DNA of 64,000 nucleotides from Candidatus Aramenus sp. CH1. GTDB lineage: Archaea > Thermoproteota > Thermoprotei_A > Sulfolobales > Sulfolobaceae. The stretch covers positions 160,070 through 224,069 of the forward strand of contig JALBWU010000004.1 of NCBI GenBank assembly GCA_022678445.1, in the 5' to 3' direction. Positions 9,863 to 20,012 of this stretch are shown piece by piece (the first letter of the stretch is position 1; every line of letters begins with the position of its first letter). A program made the translations under genes and the position numbers. The notes beneath the pieces were generated by a model, which did no database searches, was not told the origin of the DNA, and worked only from the letters and a program-made list of their open reading frames with translations.

Positions 9863-10444
9863 GTGTTCCTAGAGGCACTGCTTGGAAAGAGGGCCTTCGT
9901 CCACTCCTACTACTATTCAGTTAACTTGCTCATAGCTCTGAACTTTGCGGAAATGCTATCGAAAAAAGGCAAAAAAGTTTGTATATTCAATTACGGGAAA
10001 ATCAGGTGGGAGTTTTTCCCATACCAGCTTGAGCTAAAGCTGGACTGCTCCCCAGGTTCAGAGGTAATAGTCTTTGAGGCGGAGAGCGAGAAGGAGGTGC
10101 CAGAGAACTTCGCCCTTGTCACCTCCTATAAAAACTTGAAGATAAAGGGAGAAAAGGTGAACGTGGAGAAGGTAGACGTAAACCTCTTCAAGGCAACTGT
10201 CGGAGGGGAGACGTATCTCTTTAAGGTAGTGGAGGGAAGGGTGGTGGATTACGAGATGGGCGACCTCCAGAGGAACCTCCTAGAGCTCATAAAGGAGTTG
10301 GGAAGCCCCTGTAGTCTAACTGACGTGGTCAACATAGCTTCGAGGCGCTTTAACGCCTCTAGGGACAAGGTGAGGGAGGAGCTTCAGTTCTTGGTAAACG
10401 TAGGGAAGATAAAGGTGAAAAACAAGGTCATTGAACTACTATAG
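9863..10444 (+). CDS. hypothetical protein with C-terminal winged helix
   Basis: About 193 residues, not recognised. The last 70 residues ([45 protein letters not shown]) have the helix-turn-helix-wing pattern of an archaeal winged-helix domain. The N-terminal part is an alpha/beta segment with no catalytic motif that I can name. The frame is open from 9731, but that region codes for the start of hisC on the other strand. I chose GTG 9863 because it sits 25 bases after a TATA box; GTG 9848 is possible. Its end overlaps the end of leuS by 17 bases. Confidence 0.65.
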   Translation: MFLEALLGKRAFVHSYYYSVNLLIALNFAEMLSKKGKKVCIFNYGKIRWEFFPYQLELKLDCSPGSEVIVFEAESEKEVPENFALVTSYKNLKIKGEKVNVEKVDVNLFKATVGGETYLFKVVEGRVVDYEMGDLQRNLLELIKELGSPCSLTDVVNIASRRFNASRDKVREELQFLVNVGKIKVKNKVIELL

Positions 10445-13265
10445 CAGGCCTCAGCGGAAGGGCCTCCTTGTTGTACTTGGCCCTAACGTTCTCGTTGAAC
10501 TGCTCCACCGTGACGTTTAGGCCTAGCTTGTGCTCTATGTACTTTGCGTTCTCCTTGAGTACTTGGTACTCGTCTATGTCGTAGCTCGCCATCCTCTTTA
10601 TTGTTTCGGGCATGCTGATCACCATCTGGTAAATCTTCTGCAGGGTTCTCGCCTCTTCCTTGCTAGATGGCTTAAGCTGGTCCATCAAGTTCTTGAGCGT
10701 CCCTCCCCTTGACGTGACCTCTATTGCCTTCCTCAACTTCTCCATCTCCCCCTTCCCTGCGGCGAAGATCATAACTTGAGTGGGGGTTCCCTTGAACACG
10801 TTTAGTATGGACCTCACGTCCCCAATCATTTGTTCCACGAACTCGTGCTCCAGCTCCAGTTTAACGTCTATCTCTGCCTCGTTGGAGGCGGGCCACCTCT
10901 CGAGGGAAACGAAAGTCTCGTTGCCCAGCTTGTGCCATATCTCCTCGGCCAAGTGAGGTGCAAAGGGCGAGAGCAACTTAGTCCACTCTAGCCCTATCCG
11001 CCTCATCACTTTACCGTTTGGTTCCCTCCCCTCTGCCCTTACCATCTCTAAGTACTCGTTCACGTTGGACGTCATCTCGTAAAGCACCTTGTTCAGAGCC
11101 CCCCTAAGGTCCAGTTCCTCCATCTCTGCAGTTACCTCCTTTACCAAGTTGTTAAACTTGGATAGCAACCACCTTTCCGGCTTCCCTACCACGTCCCCTG
11201 GGTAGTTGGCTGTAACTATCTCGTAGAACCTCCTCAGTGCGTCGGCTATTGCCTTTGCTCCTACGTCAGTGAAGTTGGCGTCCGAGCCCAGGTCCACACT
11301 ACACGCTAAGGCAATCCTAATTACGTCTGCCCCGTACATCCTTATGGCCTTCCTCAGAGGTAGTATGTTCCTCAGGGACTTGCTCATCTTCTTCCCCTCG
11401 TAGAGTATGAACCCGTTTATCGCTATGCCCTTTGGCCACAGCTCCTCAGGGAATATGGCGGAGTGGTTGAAGAGGAAGAAGGACAAGTGGTTCGGAATTA
11501 GGTCTGGACCGCTGTGCCTAACGTCAAGCGGGTACCAGTAGAGGAACTCCCTCCTCATGTCCTCGATTACGTTCTTGTCTATCCCGGTGCTCTTGGAGAT
11601 TTCCTCGGGGTTACCCCTGCCTAGCATCACGTAGTCCCAGAAGTCCAGAGTCAGCTGGGAGGCATGTAGCTTATGCTGTTTTATCTTATGGGCTATAGTG
11701 TAGTAGGCCATGTAGATCGTGGAGTCGGAGAGGCTCTCAATTATCCACTTCTTGTCCCAGGGCAAAGGAGTGCCCAGACCCCTAGTCCTTGCACAAGCCT
11801 TCTTCTCCAGCCAGTCTATTGCGTACTCAAAGTCCTTCCTTACTTCCGGCGGGATTACCCTCATCTTGCTCAGGAGTTTCTTGGTCTTCGCCTTCCACTC
11901 TGGGTTCCCGTAGTCCAGGAACCACTGGTCCTTCAGGATCTTCACGACTACCTCGTTACCACACCTGCAGTAAACGGGCTTGTTCATTATCTCGTAGACC
12001 TGCCTACCCAGCTTCTTCTTTACTACGAAGTCGGTGATGATCTTCCTCGCCTCCGGCACTGGCTTTCCAGCTATTTCCTTAAGCTCTTCTCTGTACTCTG
12101 GCTTCACGAGGTCTACTACGTCTTCCCTCATCTTTCCCTTGTTGTACTCCGTCCTATAGACAAGCTCAGTTAGCTTCTTCAAGTCGGCGTCGCTCTTTGG
12201 GTTCTCCTTTTCAACCACGTCCCTGGCCATGGCGTCCGTGTTGTCTAGCTTCACCACAAGGACTATTGGTAACTCGAGCTTGCTCTTCTTCAAGTAATAG
12301 TAGTCAAAGGGGGCGTGGGCTGGGACGCTCATCACCACTCCAGTGGCCAAGGTAGGGTCAACGAAGTCAGCAGGTATTATTGGAACCTCCCTCCCAGTTA
12401 TCGGATTTACCGCCTTCACCTTCTGCAACTCCTCCGGGGTGAGCTCTTGGACTTCCTTTAGGTCTAGCTGGAAGGAGAGCCTGAAGGACGCCTTCTTGGA
12501 GAGTATAAGCCTCTTCCCGTCAACCTCTACGACGGAGTACTTATCCTTTGGGCTTATCCAGACCGCGACTGCTCCGAACACGGTCTCCGGCCTTAAGGTC
12601 GCTATGGGCAGGTAGCCAAATGGGGTCTCGAAGTAGATCAACACGTACTGCCCTATCTCCGGCTCAACGTCTCCCTTAGTGTCGTGCATCCCCACGGGCA
12701 AGTTGTGGACTGGGCACCAACCAACAGGGTGAGTGTCCTTGACCACGTATCCCATGGACTGCAACTTGTTGAACTGCCAGACTATGAAGGAGGAGAACTC
12801 GGGGTCTATGGTGGTGAACTCCCTCCTCCAGTCTATGCTGAGCCCCAGCTCCTTCATCGCCTTCTTTATTTCCTCTTTGAAGTAGTTGGCCATAAAGAGG
12901 GGGTCGGAGAGCTTAGGTATAACGCTCGAGGGAATCTCGTATATCTTCTCAAAAATCTCTATTAGTTCCTTGTCTCCCTTCGCCACGTCGTCAGCCATGG
13001 TGATAATGGGGGTTCCAGTGTAGTGGAAGCCCATTGGGAACAGAACGTTATACCCCTGCATCCTCTTGTACCTGGCGTAAATATCGCAGGTGGTGTAAGT
13101 CCTTCCGTGGCCTAAGTGGAAGGGGCTGTTGGGGTAAGGGAAGGCGGCGGTAGTGTAGAACTTCTGTCTCTCCTCTGGGTTCCTCTCAAATATCTTGCTC
13201 TCTTCCCACTTCCTTTGCCACTTTTCAGAAATTTCGTTCAGCATTGAGATAAAGTCTTGGGACAT
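10428..13265 (-). CDS. leuS: leucyl-tRNA synthetase
   Basis: A class I synthetase charging tRNA-Leu. The HIGH motif is FHLGHGRTY (about residue 52) and the KMSKS motif is [10 protein letters not shown] (about residue 620). A long CP1 editing domain lies between them with the archaeal/eukaryal LeuRS pattern ([14 protein letters not shown] and [12 protein letters not shown]). It is about 945 residues, typical of archaeal LeuRS. I chose the ATG at 13265; an upstream GTG at 13271 would add two residues. The 3' end overlaps the convergent winged-helix gene. Confidence 0.96.
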   Translation of the reverse strand: MSQDFISMLNEISEKWQRKWEESKIFERNPEERQKFYTTAAFPYPNSPFHLGHGRTYTTCDIYARYKRMQGYNVLFPMGFHYTGTPIITMADDVAKGDKELIEIFEKIYEIPSSVIPKLSDPLFMANYFKEEIKKAMKELGLSIDWRREFTTIDPEFSSFIVWQFNKLQSMGYVVKDTHPVGWCPVHNLPVGMHDTKGDVEPEIGQYVLIYFETPFGYLPIATLRPETVFGAVAVWISPKDKYSVVEVDGKRLILSKKASFRLSFQLDLKEVQELTPEELQKVKAVNPITGREVPIIPADFVDPTLATGVVMSVPAHAPFDYYYLKKSKLELPIVLVVKLDNTDAMARDVVEKENPKSDADLKKLTELVYRTEYNKGKMREDVVDLVKPEYREELKEIAGKPVPEARKIITDFVVKKKLGRQVYEIMNKPVYCRCGNEVVVKILKDQWFLDYGNPEWKAKTKKLLSKMRVIPPEVRKDFEYAIDWLEKKACARTRGLGTPLPWDKKWIIESLSDSTIYMAYYTIAHKIKQHKLHASQLTLDFWDYVMLGRGNPEEISKSTGIDKNVIEDMRREFLYWYPLDVRHSGPDLIPNHLSFFLFNHSAIFPEELWPKGIAINGFILYEGKKMSKSLRNILPLRKAIRMYGADVIRIALACSVDLGSDANFTDVGAKAIADALRRFYEIVTANYPGDVVGKPERWLLSKFNNLVKEVTAEMEELDLRGALNKVLYEMTSNVNEYLEMVRAEGREPNGKVMRRIGLEWTKLLSPFAPHLAEEIWHKLGNETFVSLERWPASNEAEIDVKLELEHEFVEQMIGDVRSILNVFKGTPTQVMIFAAGKGEMEKLRKAIEVTSRGGTLKNLMDQLKPSSKEEARTLQKIYQMVISMPETIKRMASYDIDEYQVLKENAKYIEHKLGLNVTVEQFNENVRAKYNKEALPLRPAIVVQ

Positions 13266-13280
13266 AAACACACCAAAATG

Positions 13281-13288
13281 TATTTAAG
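13281..13288 (+). promoter_or_regulatory. TATA box of the adenosyltransferase gene
   Basis: TATTTAAG centred 26 bases before the ATG at 13311. It supports that ATG, rather than the earlier in-frame ATG at 13257, as the true leaderless start. Confidence 0.5.
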
Positions 13289-13310
13289 AGCGGCGTTTTT
13301 AAGCTTATTA

Positions 13311-13835
13311 ATGTTCACGAAGACCGGAGACAACGGAGAAACTAACCTTAGGAACAAGAGAATAGGCAAGGATTCCCCTTTGGTCAAATTCCTAGGGGAC
13401 ATAGATGAGGCGAACTCCTTTATAGGACTTGCCGTTTCCAAGTTGACTTGGGACGACATGAGGAACGACTTGAAAAGGGTGCAGAGGGACCTATTTGTGT
13501 TAGGCGAGGAAGTGTCCACAGGGAAGGGGCTAGTGAACGAGAACTCGGTCAAGTGGTTGGAGGAAAGGACTGTCTACTACAGGAAGGAGAGTGGGCCCGT
13601 GAAACTCTTCGTGATACCGGGGGGATCGGAGGAGGCCTCAGCGCTACACGTTGCGAGGGCGGTTGTGAGGAGGGTGGAGAGGAACGCAGTGAAGTACTCG
13701 AAGGAGGTCGAGTTCAACAAGTGGGTGATAGTGTACTTGAACCGCCTCTCCTCCTTGATCTTCTCCATGGCAGTAGTTGCAAACAAGAGGAAAGGGGTAC
13801 AAGAGGAGTACTACGACATAGGCAAGTTCTGGTAG
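13311..13835 (+). CDS. corrinoid adenosyltransferase, PduO type
   Basis: Transfers the adenosyl group of ATP to cob(I)alamin, making coenzyme B12. The PduO-type signatures are the N-terminal [27 protein letters not shown], and the C-terminal [12 protein letters not shown] helix. The start at 13311 gives 174 residues beginning exactly at the conserved motif, and a TATA box sits 26 bases before it. It overlaps the convergent ncsA-like gene by 25 bases. Needed by Sulfolobales because methylmalonyl-CoA mutase and ribonucleotide reductase use B12. Confidence 0.9.
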   Translation: MFTKTGDNGETNLRNKRIGKDSPLVKFLGDIDEANSFIGLAVSKLTWDDMRNDLKRVQRDLFVLGEEVSTGKGLVNENSVKWLEERTVYYRKESGPVKLFVIPGGSEEASALHVARAVVRRVERNAVKYSKEVEFNKWVIVYLNRLSSLIFSMAVVANKRKGVQEEYYDIGKFW

Positions 13836-14770
13836 TTCAAGAGCCCCGACTTTATTAAAAGCTCGCAGTTCTTGCATATCTCCCTCCCGTAACTGGTGGG
13901 CTCGCCGCAGATCTTACAGCTCGGCAGTTCCTTCATCTCCGTCCTCTGCCTGAACTCCTCTGCTACCCTGTCGAACTCCTCCACTATGTTGAGCAGACTC
14001 CCTGGCCTCATGACCTCTAGGGCGTAAAGGAGGTCCCTTACCCTTGCCCTCAAGGTCGGGCGGGAAGAAATGTAGGGGCACTCCACTTCTTGGAACTCGA
14101 AGCCTTTGTAATAGGCGTACATGGTGGTCTCCCACTCGTAAACCTTCCTCAGGGGCTTCACCCTTAACACGAACTTGTCGCTGAGCTTCACGGGGACGTC
14201 GCCCACCCTTATTATCCTCTTAACGTCACCCCTCAAGAGGTTTATCACAATGGTCTGGGCCTCGTCGTCTAGGTTGTGTCCAGTGGCAACCAGGTCTGCC
14301 CTGACCTCCCTCCCAGCGTTGTTTATCAACTTCCTCCTGAATCCCCCACAGAAGGTGCAGGCAGAGACGTTAAGGCCCTTTCCCTTCGCCGACGAGACCA
14401 TCTCGTCGAGGGTGTAGCCAACCTCAGCCTTAAACGACGTGGATATGAGCTCTATCCCTAGGTCTGACAAGTACTTGTTTAGCTTCTTAGCTTGGTCCTC
14501 CCTGTTGTAACCTTGAATTCCCTCAACTATGTTGAACGCTATCAGCCTCTTTGGATCCACAAAGGAGGCTAGGGCGTCTGCAAGTGTGAGGCTATCCTTA
14601 CCGCCGGAAACCGCCAGGAGAACCTTATTGGCCCTAGTTATCCCCTGCTTTTCAGCTTCCCTTTTGACTCTCTCCCTAACGTCGCTTATAAAGCACTCCT
14701 TGCAGAGGTTCCTCCCAGTGTGGGGCTGATAAATTACAGCTTCCCTGGACTTGCATACGTTGCAGATCAC
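13811..14770 (-). CDS. tRNA 2-thiolation protein, NcsA/TtuA family
   Basis: An ATP pyrophosphatase that activates and thiolates tRNA uridines (s2U34 or s2T54). The N-terminal zinc finger ([10 protein letters not shown] and LCKEC), the PP-loop SGGKDS at about residue 56, [10 protein letters not shown] near residue 137 and a C-terminal [12 protein letters not shown] zinc finger match the NcsA/Ctu1/TtuA group. It is 319 residues, a normal length. Which uridine it modifies cannot be settled from sequence alone. It overlaps the DUF211 gene stop by four bases on the same strand. Confidence 0.9.
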   Translation of the reverse strand: MICNVCKSREAVIYQPHTGRNLCKECFISDVRERVKREAEKQGITRANKVLLAVSGGKDSLTLADALASFVDPKRLIAFNIVEGIQGYNREDQAKKLNKYLSDLGIELISTSFKAEVGYTLDEMVSSAKGKGLNVSACTFCGGFRRKLINNAGREVRADLVATGHNLDDEAQTIVINLLRGDVKRIIRVGDVPVKLSDKFVLRVKPLRKVYEWETTMYAYYKGFEFQEVECPYISSRPTLRARVRDLLYALEVMRPGSLLNIVEEFDRVAEEFRQRTEMKELPSCKICGEPTSYGREICKNCELLIKSGLLNYQNLPMS

Positions 14771-15048
14771 TTTACTTTTCTCCCCTCAATTAGTCTTTTA
14801 CCCCCTGCTACTTCGTCGATACTGTGTATTGCACACCCCTCTTCCTCCAGCGTCTTCTTAACTTCGTAGAAGTCTATGTTATCTCCCTCCACTACTATGC
14901 TTAACCCCATTGTCTCCACGTCCATGTCGGTGACCATGATGTTGACTCCGTCCACTCCATCCAGGGAGGTAAGCTTGCTGGCTAGGTCAATGATGCTGGA
15001 GCCCTTGATGGGCTTTAGCACGTCAAGAACAATCCGCCGAATCGCCAA
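14767..15048 (-). CDS. DUF211 family protein
   Basis: A 93-residue protein with a ferredoxin-like beta-alpha-beta-beta-alpha-beta pattern matching DUF211 ([60 protein letters not shown]). DUF211 proteins are conserved across archaea and their role is not established. It starts at TTG 15048 and its stop overlaps the ATG of the tRNA thiolase gene, so the two genes form an operon. Confidence 0.85.
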   Translation of the reverse strand: MAIRRIVLDVLKPIKGSSIIDLASKLTSLDGVDGVNIMVTDMDVETMGLSIVVEGDNIDFYEVKKTLEEEGCAIHSIDEVAGGKRLIEGRKVK

Positions 15049-15103
15049 GTTAGATCAGATGTTATTGTGGAACAAAACGTTAAAAACTTAATTTACGGAA
15101 GGA

Positions 15104-15146
15104 CTTTAGTCCTTCGTAGATAGGGCGAAGTGTCGTTTAGCCCTCA
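15104..15146. repeat. two consecutive hairpins in a divergent intergenic region
   Basis: Within the 189-base gap between DUF211 and the AdoMet decarboxylase, GAAGGAC and GTCCTTC form a 7 bp stem with a TTTA loop, extended by TAC/GTA around one bulged G. Directly after it AGGGC and GCCCT form a 5 bp stem with a 13-base loop. Both neighbouring genes point away, so a terminator is not expected here. It could be a leader structure, a small RNA or the end of a lost insertion element. Confidence 0.5.
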
Positions 15147-15188
15147 AATCATTTTTAAAAGAGATAAAAGGAAGACGTTGCCTCTAGG

Positions 15189-15237
15189 ATAAATTTAAAT
15201 ACAATTAGATAGAGGGGGTATATAAGGGGGGTTTCAC
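15189..15237 (+). promoter_or_regulatory. promoter region of AdoMet decarboxylase
   Basis: TTTAAATAC at about 15191-15199 and TATATAAG at about 15219-15226 are both TATA-like. The first would start transcription near 15221 and leave a short leader with a purine run (AAGGGGGG) that can act as a ribosome binding site 6-8 bases before the ATG. Confidence 0.4.
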
Positions 15238-15612
15238 ATGATGGGGGTAAGGCTAAACTATTCGCCAAAAGTTGTCGGAAAGCAAGTTTACGGGAGCTTG
15301 TACGACTGCGATGAGGAGGTACTCAAGGACACTGAGAGGCTAAAGGCAATAGTCACCAACGCTGCCAAGGAAGGGAACATGACGCTTCTAGACATCAGGT
15401 CGTGGAAGATAGGGGAGGGGGTAAGCGTGGTCGCAATAGTGCTGGAGAGCCACATAACCATTCATACCTGGCCCGAGTACAAGTTTGCTACCGTGGACGT
15501 CTACTCCTGCGGTGCCCACACGGATCCAAAGAGGGCTTTCGAGTACATTGTCTCCGAGCTAAAGGCAAAGAGGTATACCATGAAAGAGGCTGATAGGTCA
15601 TCGGAGTTCTGA
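15238..15612 (+). CDS. speD: S-adenosylmethionine decarboxylase proenzyme
   Basis: A pyruvoyl enzyme making decarboxylated AdoMet for spermidine-type polyamines. The autocleavage site is Glu-Ser in [15 protein letters not shown], where the Ser (about residue 82) becomes the pyruvoyl group. The catalytic Cys is in [11 protein letters not shown]. Sulfolobales carry two close paralogues, AdoMet decarboxylase and an arginine decarboxylase. The [31 protein letters not shown] stretch resembles the AdoMet form, but the assignment is not certain. It overlaps the next gene's coding frame. Confidence 0.8.
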   Translation: MMGVRLNYSPKVVGKQVYGSLYDCDEEVLKDTERLKAIVTNAAKEGNMTLLDIRSWKIGEGVSVVAIVLESHITIHTWPEYKFATVDVYSCGAHTDPKRAFEYIVSELKAKRYTMKEADRSSEF

Positions 15613-16502
15613 TAGTAGGAGGAGGGATAGCGGGGCTAATTACGGGCTACAGGCTGAGGGACAGAGACCCAATAGTTTTTGACAGGAGGCGTTTTCCTGG
15701 AAAGAAGTGCACTGGGATCATAAGTTACGGGACTTTCCTAAAGCTAGGCATTAGCAAGGAGTTCGTTGACAGGGAGTTTAGGTCTATACACGTGGTCGTG
15801 AACGGCAAGTACCACGTGTACTTTAACGTAAACGTGGTAAGGCTTAACAGGGAGAAACTTGAAACTTGGCTCTCCAACGAGCTAAAGGTGAGGAGGCCAG
15901 TCAACGCGGAAGTCGTGGGAGAAGGGGAGGTAGTAGCTAACGGAGAGAGGTTCAAGGGCGAGGTAATTGACGCGTCCGGGTGGAAGGGAAAGGCAAAGTG
16001 GGTAAGGGCAATAGAGTACGAATACGAGCCCGTAGACGCGGAGGAAATAACGGTGTTCATTGACGATAGGAACCCCGGCGGTTTCTCTTGGGTGGTTCCT
16101 TTGCCGGAAAAGACCTTAGCAGGGAGCCTCGGATACTCAAGCGTAGAGCAGTTCGTGCCGAAGCTCGAGAAGAGGGTCTTGGGGATACACGGCGGGGCAA
16201 TACCCAGAGTCAAGCCTAGGTACGTGAGAAACGGGGTGGGCGACTGCACGGGACTAATTAAGACCTTTACTGGAGGAGGAATATTTTCCATTGCGGAACT
16301 GTCCCAAGTGGTTCTCACCCCTAAGTACGAGGAGAAGTTCAACCAGCTCTCCAGGGAGATATCCCTGCAGTACAGGCTCACGTCGTTTCTAGAGAAGACG
16401 TGGAAGTACTCCCTTGGGCTGGCAAAGCTGTTCGACAGAAAGACGTTAAACGTGGGCTCCGAGTTCGACTTCCACTCACTTCTTCTGAGAGTTCCTCACT
16501 AA
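15600..16502 (+). CDS. geranylgeranyl reductase-type flavoprotein, non-canonical start
   Basis: An FAD-dependent reductase of the archaeal lipid geranylgeranyl reductase family, saturating isoprenoid chains. The frame upstream of the first standard start (GTG 15792) encodes [28 protein letters not shown], the FAD-binding dinucleotide motif, then [10 protein letters not shown] with the family cysteine. An in-frame TAG at 15594 limits the start to 15597-15611, where only GTC, ATC, GTT and CTG occur. The start shown is the ATC at 15600; CTG 15609 is also plausible. It is about 300 residues. C-terminal PRVKPRY and [16 protein letters not shown] match the family. ubiA lies close downstream. Confidence 0.8.
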   Translation: MGVLIVGGGIAGLITGYRLRDRDPIVFDRRRFPGKKCTGIISYGTFLKLGISKEFVDREFRSIHVVVNGKYHVYFNVNVVRLNREKLETWLSNELKVRRPVNAEVVGEGEVVANGERFKGEVIDASGWKGKAKWVRAIEYEYEPVDAEEITVFIDDRNPGGFSWVVPLPEKTLAGSLGYSSVEQFVPKLEKRVLGIHGGAIPRVKPRYVRNGVGDCTGLIKTFTGGGIFSIAELSQVVLTPKYEEKFNQLSREISLQYRLTSFLEKTWKYSLGLAKLFDRKTLNVGSEFDFHSLLLRVPH

Positions 16503-16670
16503 GTTGTAGCAACCCTCTCCCTTCTCTATTACTCCCAGCTCAATTAGCTTAGCGATTACCTTTTCTGGCTCCCTTATCCCCAAGCCCTTAAGCTCCCTAA
16601 CAGCCAGTATCTCCCCCACTGACACGTTTGCCTCGAAGTACTTCTTAGCCTTCTCTAAGTCGCTGTCCAT
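16476..16670 (-). CDS. small conserved-looking helical protein
   Basis: A 64-residue acidic N-terminal helix ([16 protein letters not shown]) followed by a helix-turn-helix-like [38 protein letters not shown]. The pattern resembles a minimal winged-helix domain. I do not recognise the family. ATG start; the 3' end overlaps the reductase gene by 27 bases on the opposite strand. The low-gap, well-formed sequence suggests a real gene. Confidence 0.6.
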   Translation of the reverse strand: MDSDLEKAKKYFEANVSVGEILAVRELKGLGIREPEKVIAKLIELGVIEKGEGCYNLVRNSQKK

Positions 16671-16707
16671 ATCTAGATTTATTTACCTTTGTTCCTTTAA
16701 CGTTATC

Positions 16708-17562
16708 GTGAATCCTTACCTCAAGCTAATTAGAATCCACAACGTCGTTGGGGCGTCTATAGGAGACTTCGCCGGCTACGTTGTAGCCTCCCACTGGCAC
16801 CTCCTCCCGGAGAGGCTCTTGCTCTCCACGCTCGTGGTGGCCCTCGTAGCCATGGGAGGTTACGTCATAAACGACGTGTTTGACGTGGAGATAGACAAAA
16901 TAAACAAGCCAGACAGGCCCATCCCCTCCGGGCAGGTGTCCTTGAGGAACGCTACAGTCTTGGCTTACTCTGGCTTCGCTTTTGGAACTGCGATTTCCAT
17001 AGCCTTGGGATACATACAGGCGCTAGTGTCGGCGGTCACGTCCATTTTGCTCTACTGGTACGCCAAGTCGCTAAAGAGGACAGGGTTACCTGGCAACCTA
17101 GTCGTAGCGCTGACAACTGCCCTGTCCTTATTTTACGGGGGGCTAGCGTACTATCAAGGGAACTGGGCCGTCCTGGTTTTCATACCAACCACCTATTCCT
17201 TTCTCCTCACCTTGGCAAGGGAGATAGTGAAGGGGATAGAGGACTACGTTGGGGACAAGGCATATGGTGTTAGAACCTTGGCTACAACTCTAGGAGTAGA
17301 GAGGGCGTGGGACGTGGCTAGGGCCCTCCTACTCGTCGTACTGATAACTTCACCCCTACCCTACTTCCTGGGGTTCAACGTTATCTACCTAATCCTTATG
17401 GTGCCGTTCTGGTACGTAACGCTTAAGTCTCTACTTCAGCCAAAGACCATCGAAGGAGGAGGAAAGGCAAGGGCGTACTTGAAGGGATCGGCCTTCATTG
17501 GCATAGTGGCCTTTGCCCTAGGGGCCGTTCCACTCGATCTCCTTGTCAATCATTTTCCTTAG
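16708..17562 (+). CDS. digeranylgeranylglyceryl phosphate synthase (UbiA family)
   Basis: A membrane prenyltransferase adding the second geranylgeranyl chain to geranylgeranylglyceryl phosphate in ether lipid synthesis. The two Asp-rich motifs are NDVFDVEIDKINKPDRPI (about residue 54) and DYVGDKAYGVRTLA (about residue 178). Eight to nine hydrophobic helices are visible. It starts with GTG; 284 residues is usual. It is near a geranylgeranyl reductase on the same strand, which supports the lipid role. Confidence 0.9.
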   Translation: MNPYLKLIRIHNVVGASIGDFAGYVVASHWHLLPERLLLSTLVVALVAMGGYVINDVFDVEIDKINKPDRPIPSGQVSLRNATVLAYSGFAFGTAISIALGYIQALVSAVTSILLYWYAKSLKRTGLPGNLVVALTTALSLFYGGLAYYQGNWAVLVFIPTTYSFLLTLAREIVKGIEDYVGDKAYGVRTLATTLGVERAWDVARALLLVVLITSPLPYFLGFNVIYLILMVPFWYVTLKSLLQPKTIEGGGKARAYLKGSAFIGIVAFALGAVPLDLLVNHFP

Positions 17563-18483
17563 GCCTGCCTTTACTCCTACAACCCTGACGTTGACGTTTC
17601 CCTTCTTCGGGAGGAGTACTTCGTAGTCTATCCTGGACTTGCTCTTTACCTCTCCAAAAGACCTAAAGTGAACCGTGATCCCGTTTACCATCACGTTCAC
17701 TAGAACCTTATCGAGCTGGATCTCGCTCCCGTTCTCTATGCTCAGGAAAAGCCTCTGGTTGCTGACCTTCCCGTCTACTTGCAGGTCTATGCTCGGCGAC
17801 TCGGTCTTTGCAGTGTAGTAAAGGTAAACGAAGGCGGGGCACTTGGGCTGGGAAGGCCTACTGTCGTGGACTACGCTTATTACCCTGTTCTCGTTGGTCT
17901 CGATCTCTTCCGCGTCCTTGCTGTTGCTTACCTCTGCTATAAGGGAGCTGTCACCGTATACCTTTAACGAGGACCGGTTTGGGTTCTTCAAGAGTATGTA
18001 GCCTCTCTCGACGTTCTTGAAGGATATTGACTCTGACGGCCTCAGTATTAAGGTCCCGGCCATTGCTGAGAACCTTGTGTGAAAGTGCGGTACGTTGTAC
18101 ATGAGGACGCTACTTACAAAGTTCACCACTAAGGGCTCCAGCGAAATTGACGTCACCACGAACTCGTTCTTGCCCTGTTTTACCAAGTGGGTCACGTCGA
18201 ACACGTGGATGGCGTATACCTTTCCGTCGTACTCGACTAAGTAGTTTGGCTTGAACTCCCTCGTTAACGAAAAGTTGTTGATCCAGAGCCTCCACTTCAC
18301 TAGTCTATTGTTGGTCTCAGTTCCCACTACAATGTAGCTTTTATGGGGCTCGTTTTCCGCGAAAAAGTTGAACCCCGCCTCCTTGTTTTCCGCTCCTAGC
18401 TTTACTGCCCTTAATGACGAGGAGTAGTCAATTGTGCCCTCAAAGTCTCCCTCGTCAAAGGTCAATAGTTCTCCAATTGGCAT
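17518..18483 (-). CDS. hypothetical beta-rich protein
   Basis: A 321-residue protein with no signal peptide or membrane segment. It is dominated by alternating beta-strand patterns (WRLWINNFSLTREF, YAIHVFDVTHLVKQGKNEFVV, KVLVNVMVNGITVHF), suggesting two or three beta-sandwich domains. I do not recognise it. It shares a 45-base antisense overlap with the end of the ubiA gene. The ATG start at 18483 lies 33 bases from the divergent GTPase gene, so both promoters overlap. Confidence 0.65.
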   Translation of the reverse strand: MPIGELLTFDEGDFEGTIDYSSSLRAVKLGAENKEAGFNFFAENEPHKSYIVVGTETNNRLVKWRLWINNFSLTREFKPNYLVEYDGKVYAIHVFDVTHLVKQGKNEFVVTSISLEPLVVNFVSSVLMYNVPHFHTRFSAMAGTLILRPSESISFKNVERGYILLKNPNRSSLKVYGDSSLIAEVSNSKDAEEIETNENRVISVVHDSRPSQPKCPAFVYLYYTAKTESPSIDLQVDGKVSNQRLFLSIENGSEIQLDKVLVNVMVNGITVHFRSFGEVKSKSRIDYEVLLPKKGNVNVRVVGVKAGLRKMIDKEIEWNGP

Positions 18484-18516
18484 ATAATATAAACCGATGG
18501 CAGGAAAATAAAATAA

Positions 18517-19293
18517 ATGTTGAGAAAGGTCTTCTCGATCATAAGCAAGTCTAACGTGGTCGTAGAGGTGCTCGACGCCAGAGAGCCAGAGCTTACTAGA
18601 TCAAAGACGATAGAGGGGTTCTCCAAGGAGAAGGGGAAGAAGCTACTGCTTGCAATTAACAAGGGGGACCTAGTCCCAAGGGACGTGTCGGAGAAGTGGA
18701 AGGAGTACTTCGCAAGCCAAGGCCTTAGGGTCGTGTACTTGTCGGCAACAGGGCACATGGGTACCATGGTGCTGAGGAGGGAGATAAAACAGCTCCTTTT
18801 GGGAAAGGAGGGAATTGTCTGCTTCGTAGGCTACCCCAAGACAGGGAAATCCTCCATCATTAACGCGTTGAAGGGCAGGCACTCTGCCTCCACCTCAGCT
18901 CATCCCATGGAGATAGGTTACACCAAGGCCCCACAGCTCTTCAAAATAGACAGCAAGATCTACGCGTGGGACACCCCAGGCGTCATACCGCCTGAGGGCG
19001 ATCCTGTGGAGAGGATAATCAGGGGGTACTCGGTGGACGAAATGGAGGATCCCGTGAAGGCTGCCGTCCTCCTCATTAAGAGGATAGAAGGTTTCGACAG
19101 GAAGTCCCTAGAGGAGGTTTACGGAGAGTACAGGAACCCCTACGACCTCCTCGCCAAGATAGCACTGAAGAGGGGGTGGATATACAAGAAGGACAAAGAG
19201 CCCAACATAGAGGAGGCCGCCAAGGCGGTGATAAGGGATTACCACGAAGGCAAAATAATTTATTTCAGTCTTCCACCACAGAGAAGTAGATGA
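18517..19293 (+). CDS. circularly permuted GTPase (YlqF/HSR1-like)
   Basis: A GTPase with G motifs in permuted order: G4 NKGD near residue 48, then G1 GYPKTGKSS near residue 106 and G3 DTPG near residue 150. This order is diagnostic of the YlqF/YawG family, whose members act in ribosome assembly. The N-terminal [15 protein letters not shown] is also family-typical. It is 258 residues; ATG start. The stop overlaps the next gene's start by four bases, so the two genes are cotranscribed. Confidence 0.88.
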   Translation: MLRKVFSIISKSNVVVEVLDAREPELTRSKTIEGFSKEKGKKLLLAINKGDLVPRDVSEKWKEYFASQGLRVVYLSATGHMGTMVLRREIKQLLLGKEGIVCFVGYPKTGKSSIINALKGRHSASTSAHPMEIGYTKAPQLFKIDSKIYAWDTPGVIPPEGDPVERIIRGYSVDEMEDPVKAAVLLIKRIEGFDRKSLEEVYGEYRNPYDLLAKIALKRGWIYKKDKEPNIEEAAKAVIRDYHEGKIIYFSLPPQRSR

Positions 19294-19775
19294 AGGTCAA
19301 AGTAGTAATATACGACGCGGACAAGACCCTCTGGGACCACTACAACATCTCCGAGTTTCAAGAGCCCATAAAGGTGATAAACAGGGACGAAATTGAGGAC
19401 GCGGAGGGGAGGAAGTTAAGGGTGTTTCCGGACGTAAGGAGTACGTTAGAGGAGCTAAAGAGGAGGAACTTGACAATTGCCATGGCCACGTGGAACTTCC
19501 CGGAAAAGGCCGAGAGGATACTCGAGATCCTGGACTTGAGGAGGTACTTTGACGTTGTGGTAGCAAGGGACTTCCCCTACAAGTTTGTCATGATAAACGA
19601 GATACTTTCGGAGCTCAGGAGGAGGGGAATTTACACCAAGCCAGAGGACGTGGTATTCGTAGACGACAGGAGGGCACACTTTGGCAACGTCTGGCTCTAC
19701 GTCGGGAGGGTGAAGTGCGTGGAGATGTGGAGGGACATATCATCTCACTCTGAAATCTTGAAGTTAATTGAGTAA
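19290..19775 (+). CDS. HAD-superfamily phosphatase, MDP-1-like
   Basis: A 161-residue HAD hydrolase. Motif I is [10 protein letters not shown] (nucleophile Asp9, acid Asp11), the MDP-1 hallmark. Motif II is the Thr in AMATWN and motif III/IV are the Lys of DFPYKF and [14 protein letters not shown]-1 enzymes dephosphorylate protein or glycated substrates; the archaeal substrate is unknown. Its ATG overlaps the end of the GTPase gene. Confidence 0.85.
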   Translation: MKVKVVIYDADKTLWDHYNISEFQEPIKVINRDEIEDAEGRKLRVFPDVRSTLEELKRRNLTIAMATWNFPEKAERILEILDLRRYFDVVVARDFPYKFVMINEILSELRRRGIYTKPEDVVFVDDRRAHFGNVWLYVGRVKCVEMWRDISSHSEILKLIE

Positions 19776-19878
19776 AAAGTTATCAACTTTAAAAACGTTA
19801 TATCCTTTAAAAATTTTAGACATTCTGTATTCAGTGATTTACATTCCCATAACAAAGCTTAAAAATGGTAATTGGCAC

Positions 19879-19885
19879 TTTATTT
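19879..19885 (+). promoter_or_regulatory. TATA box before the ilvB leader ORF
   Basis: TTTATTT centred about 24 bases before the GTG at 19905. This spacing predicts a transcript that starts at the first codon of the small leader ORF, not at ilvB itself, which lies 104 bases further on. Confidence 0.45.
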
Positions 19886-19904
19886 GAAGTGGAAAGGATG
19901 ATGG

Positions 19905-20012
19905 GTGGCTATACCCTCCAAGTCGAATAACTTTTCCAAAAAATCTAGTTCTAAGTCAAGGAACAACTTCGCCAAAAGTAATGGGCTTGCGTATATTATT
20001 CTCGACAGGTGA
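19905..20012 (+). CDS. 35-residue leader ORF coupled to ilvB
   Basis: A GTG-initiated ORF of 35 codons. Its product is basic and rich in Ser, Asn and Lys (MAIPSKSNNFSKKSSSK, then NNFAKSNGLAYIILDR). Its TGA at 20010-20012 overlaps the ilvB GTG at 20009, so translation of ilvB could be coupled to it. A TATA box lies about 24 bases before its first codon. The peptide matches no family that I know; it may be a regulatory leader peptide or simply an initiation device. A competing short frame (ATG 19901, nine codons) also exists. Confidence 0.5.
   Translation: MAIPSKSNNFSKKSSSKSRNNFAKSNGLAYIILDR

Noticed and set aside
15725..16381. 218-codon minus-strand frame opposite the geranylgeranyl reductase
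   Set aside because: Ser/Pro/Thr-rich shadow. The plus-strand frame has the FAD motif and family blocks.
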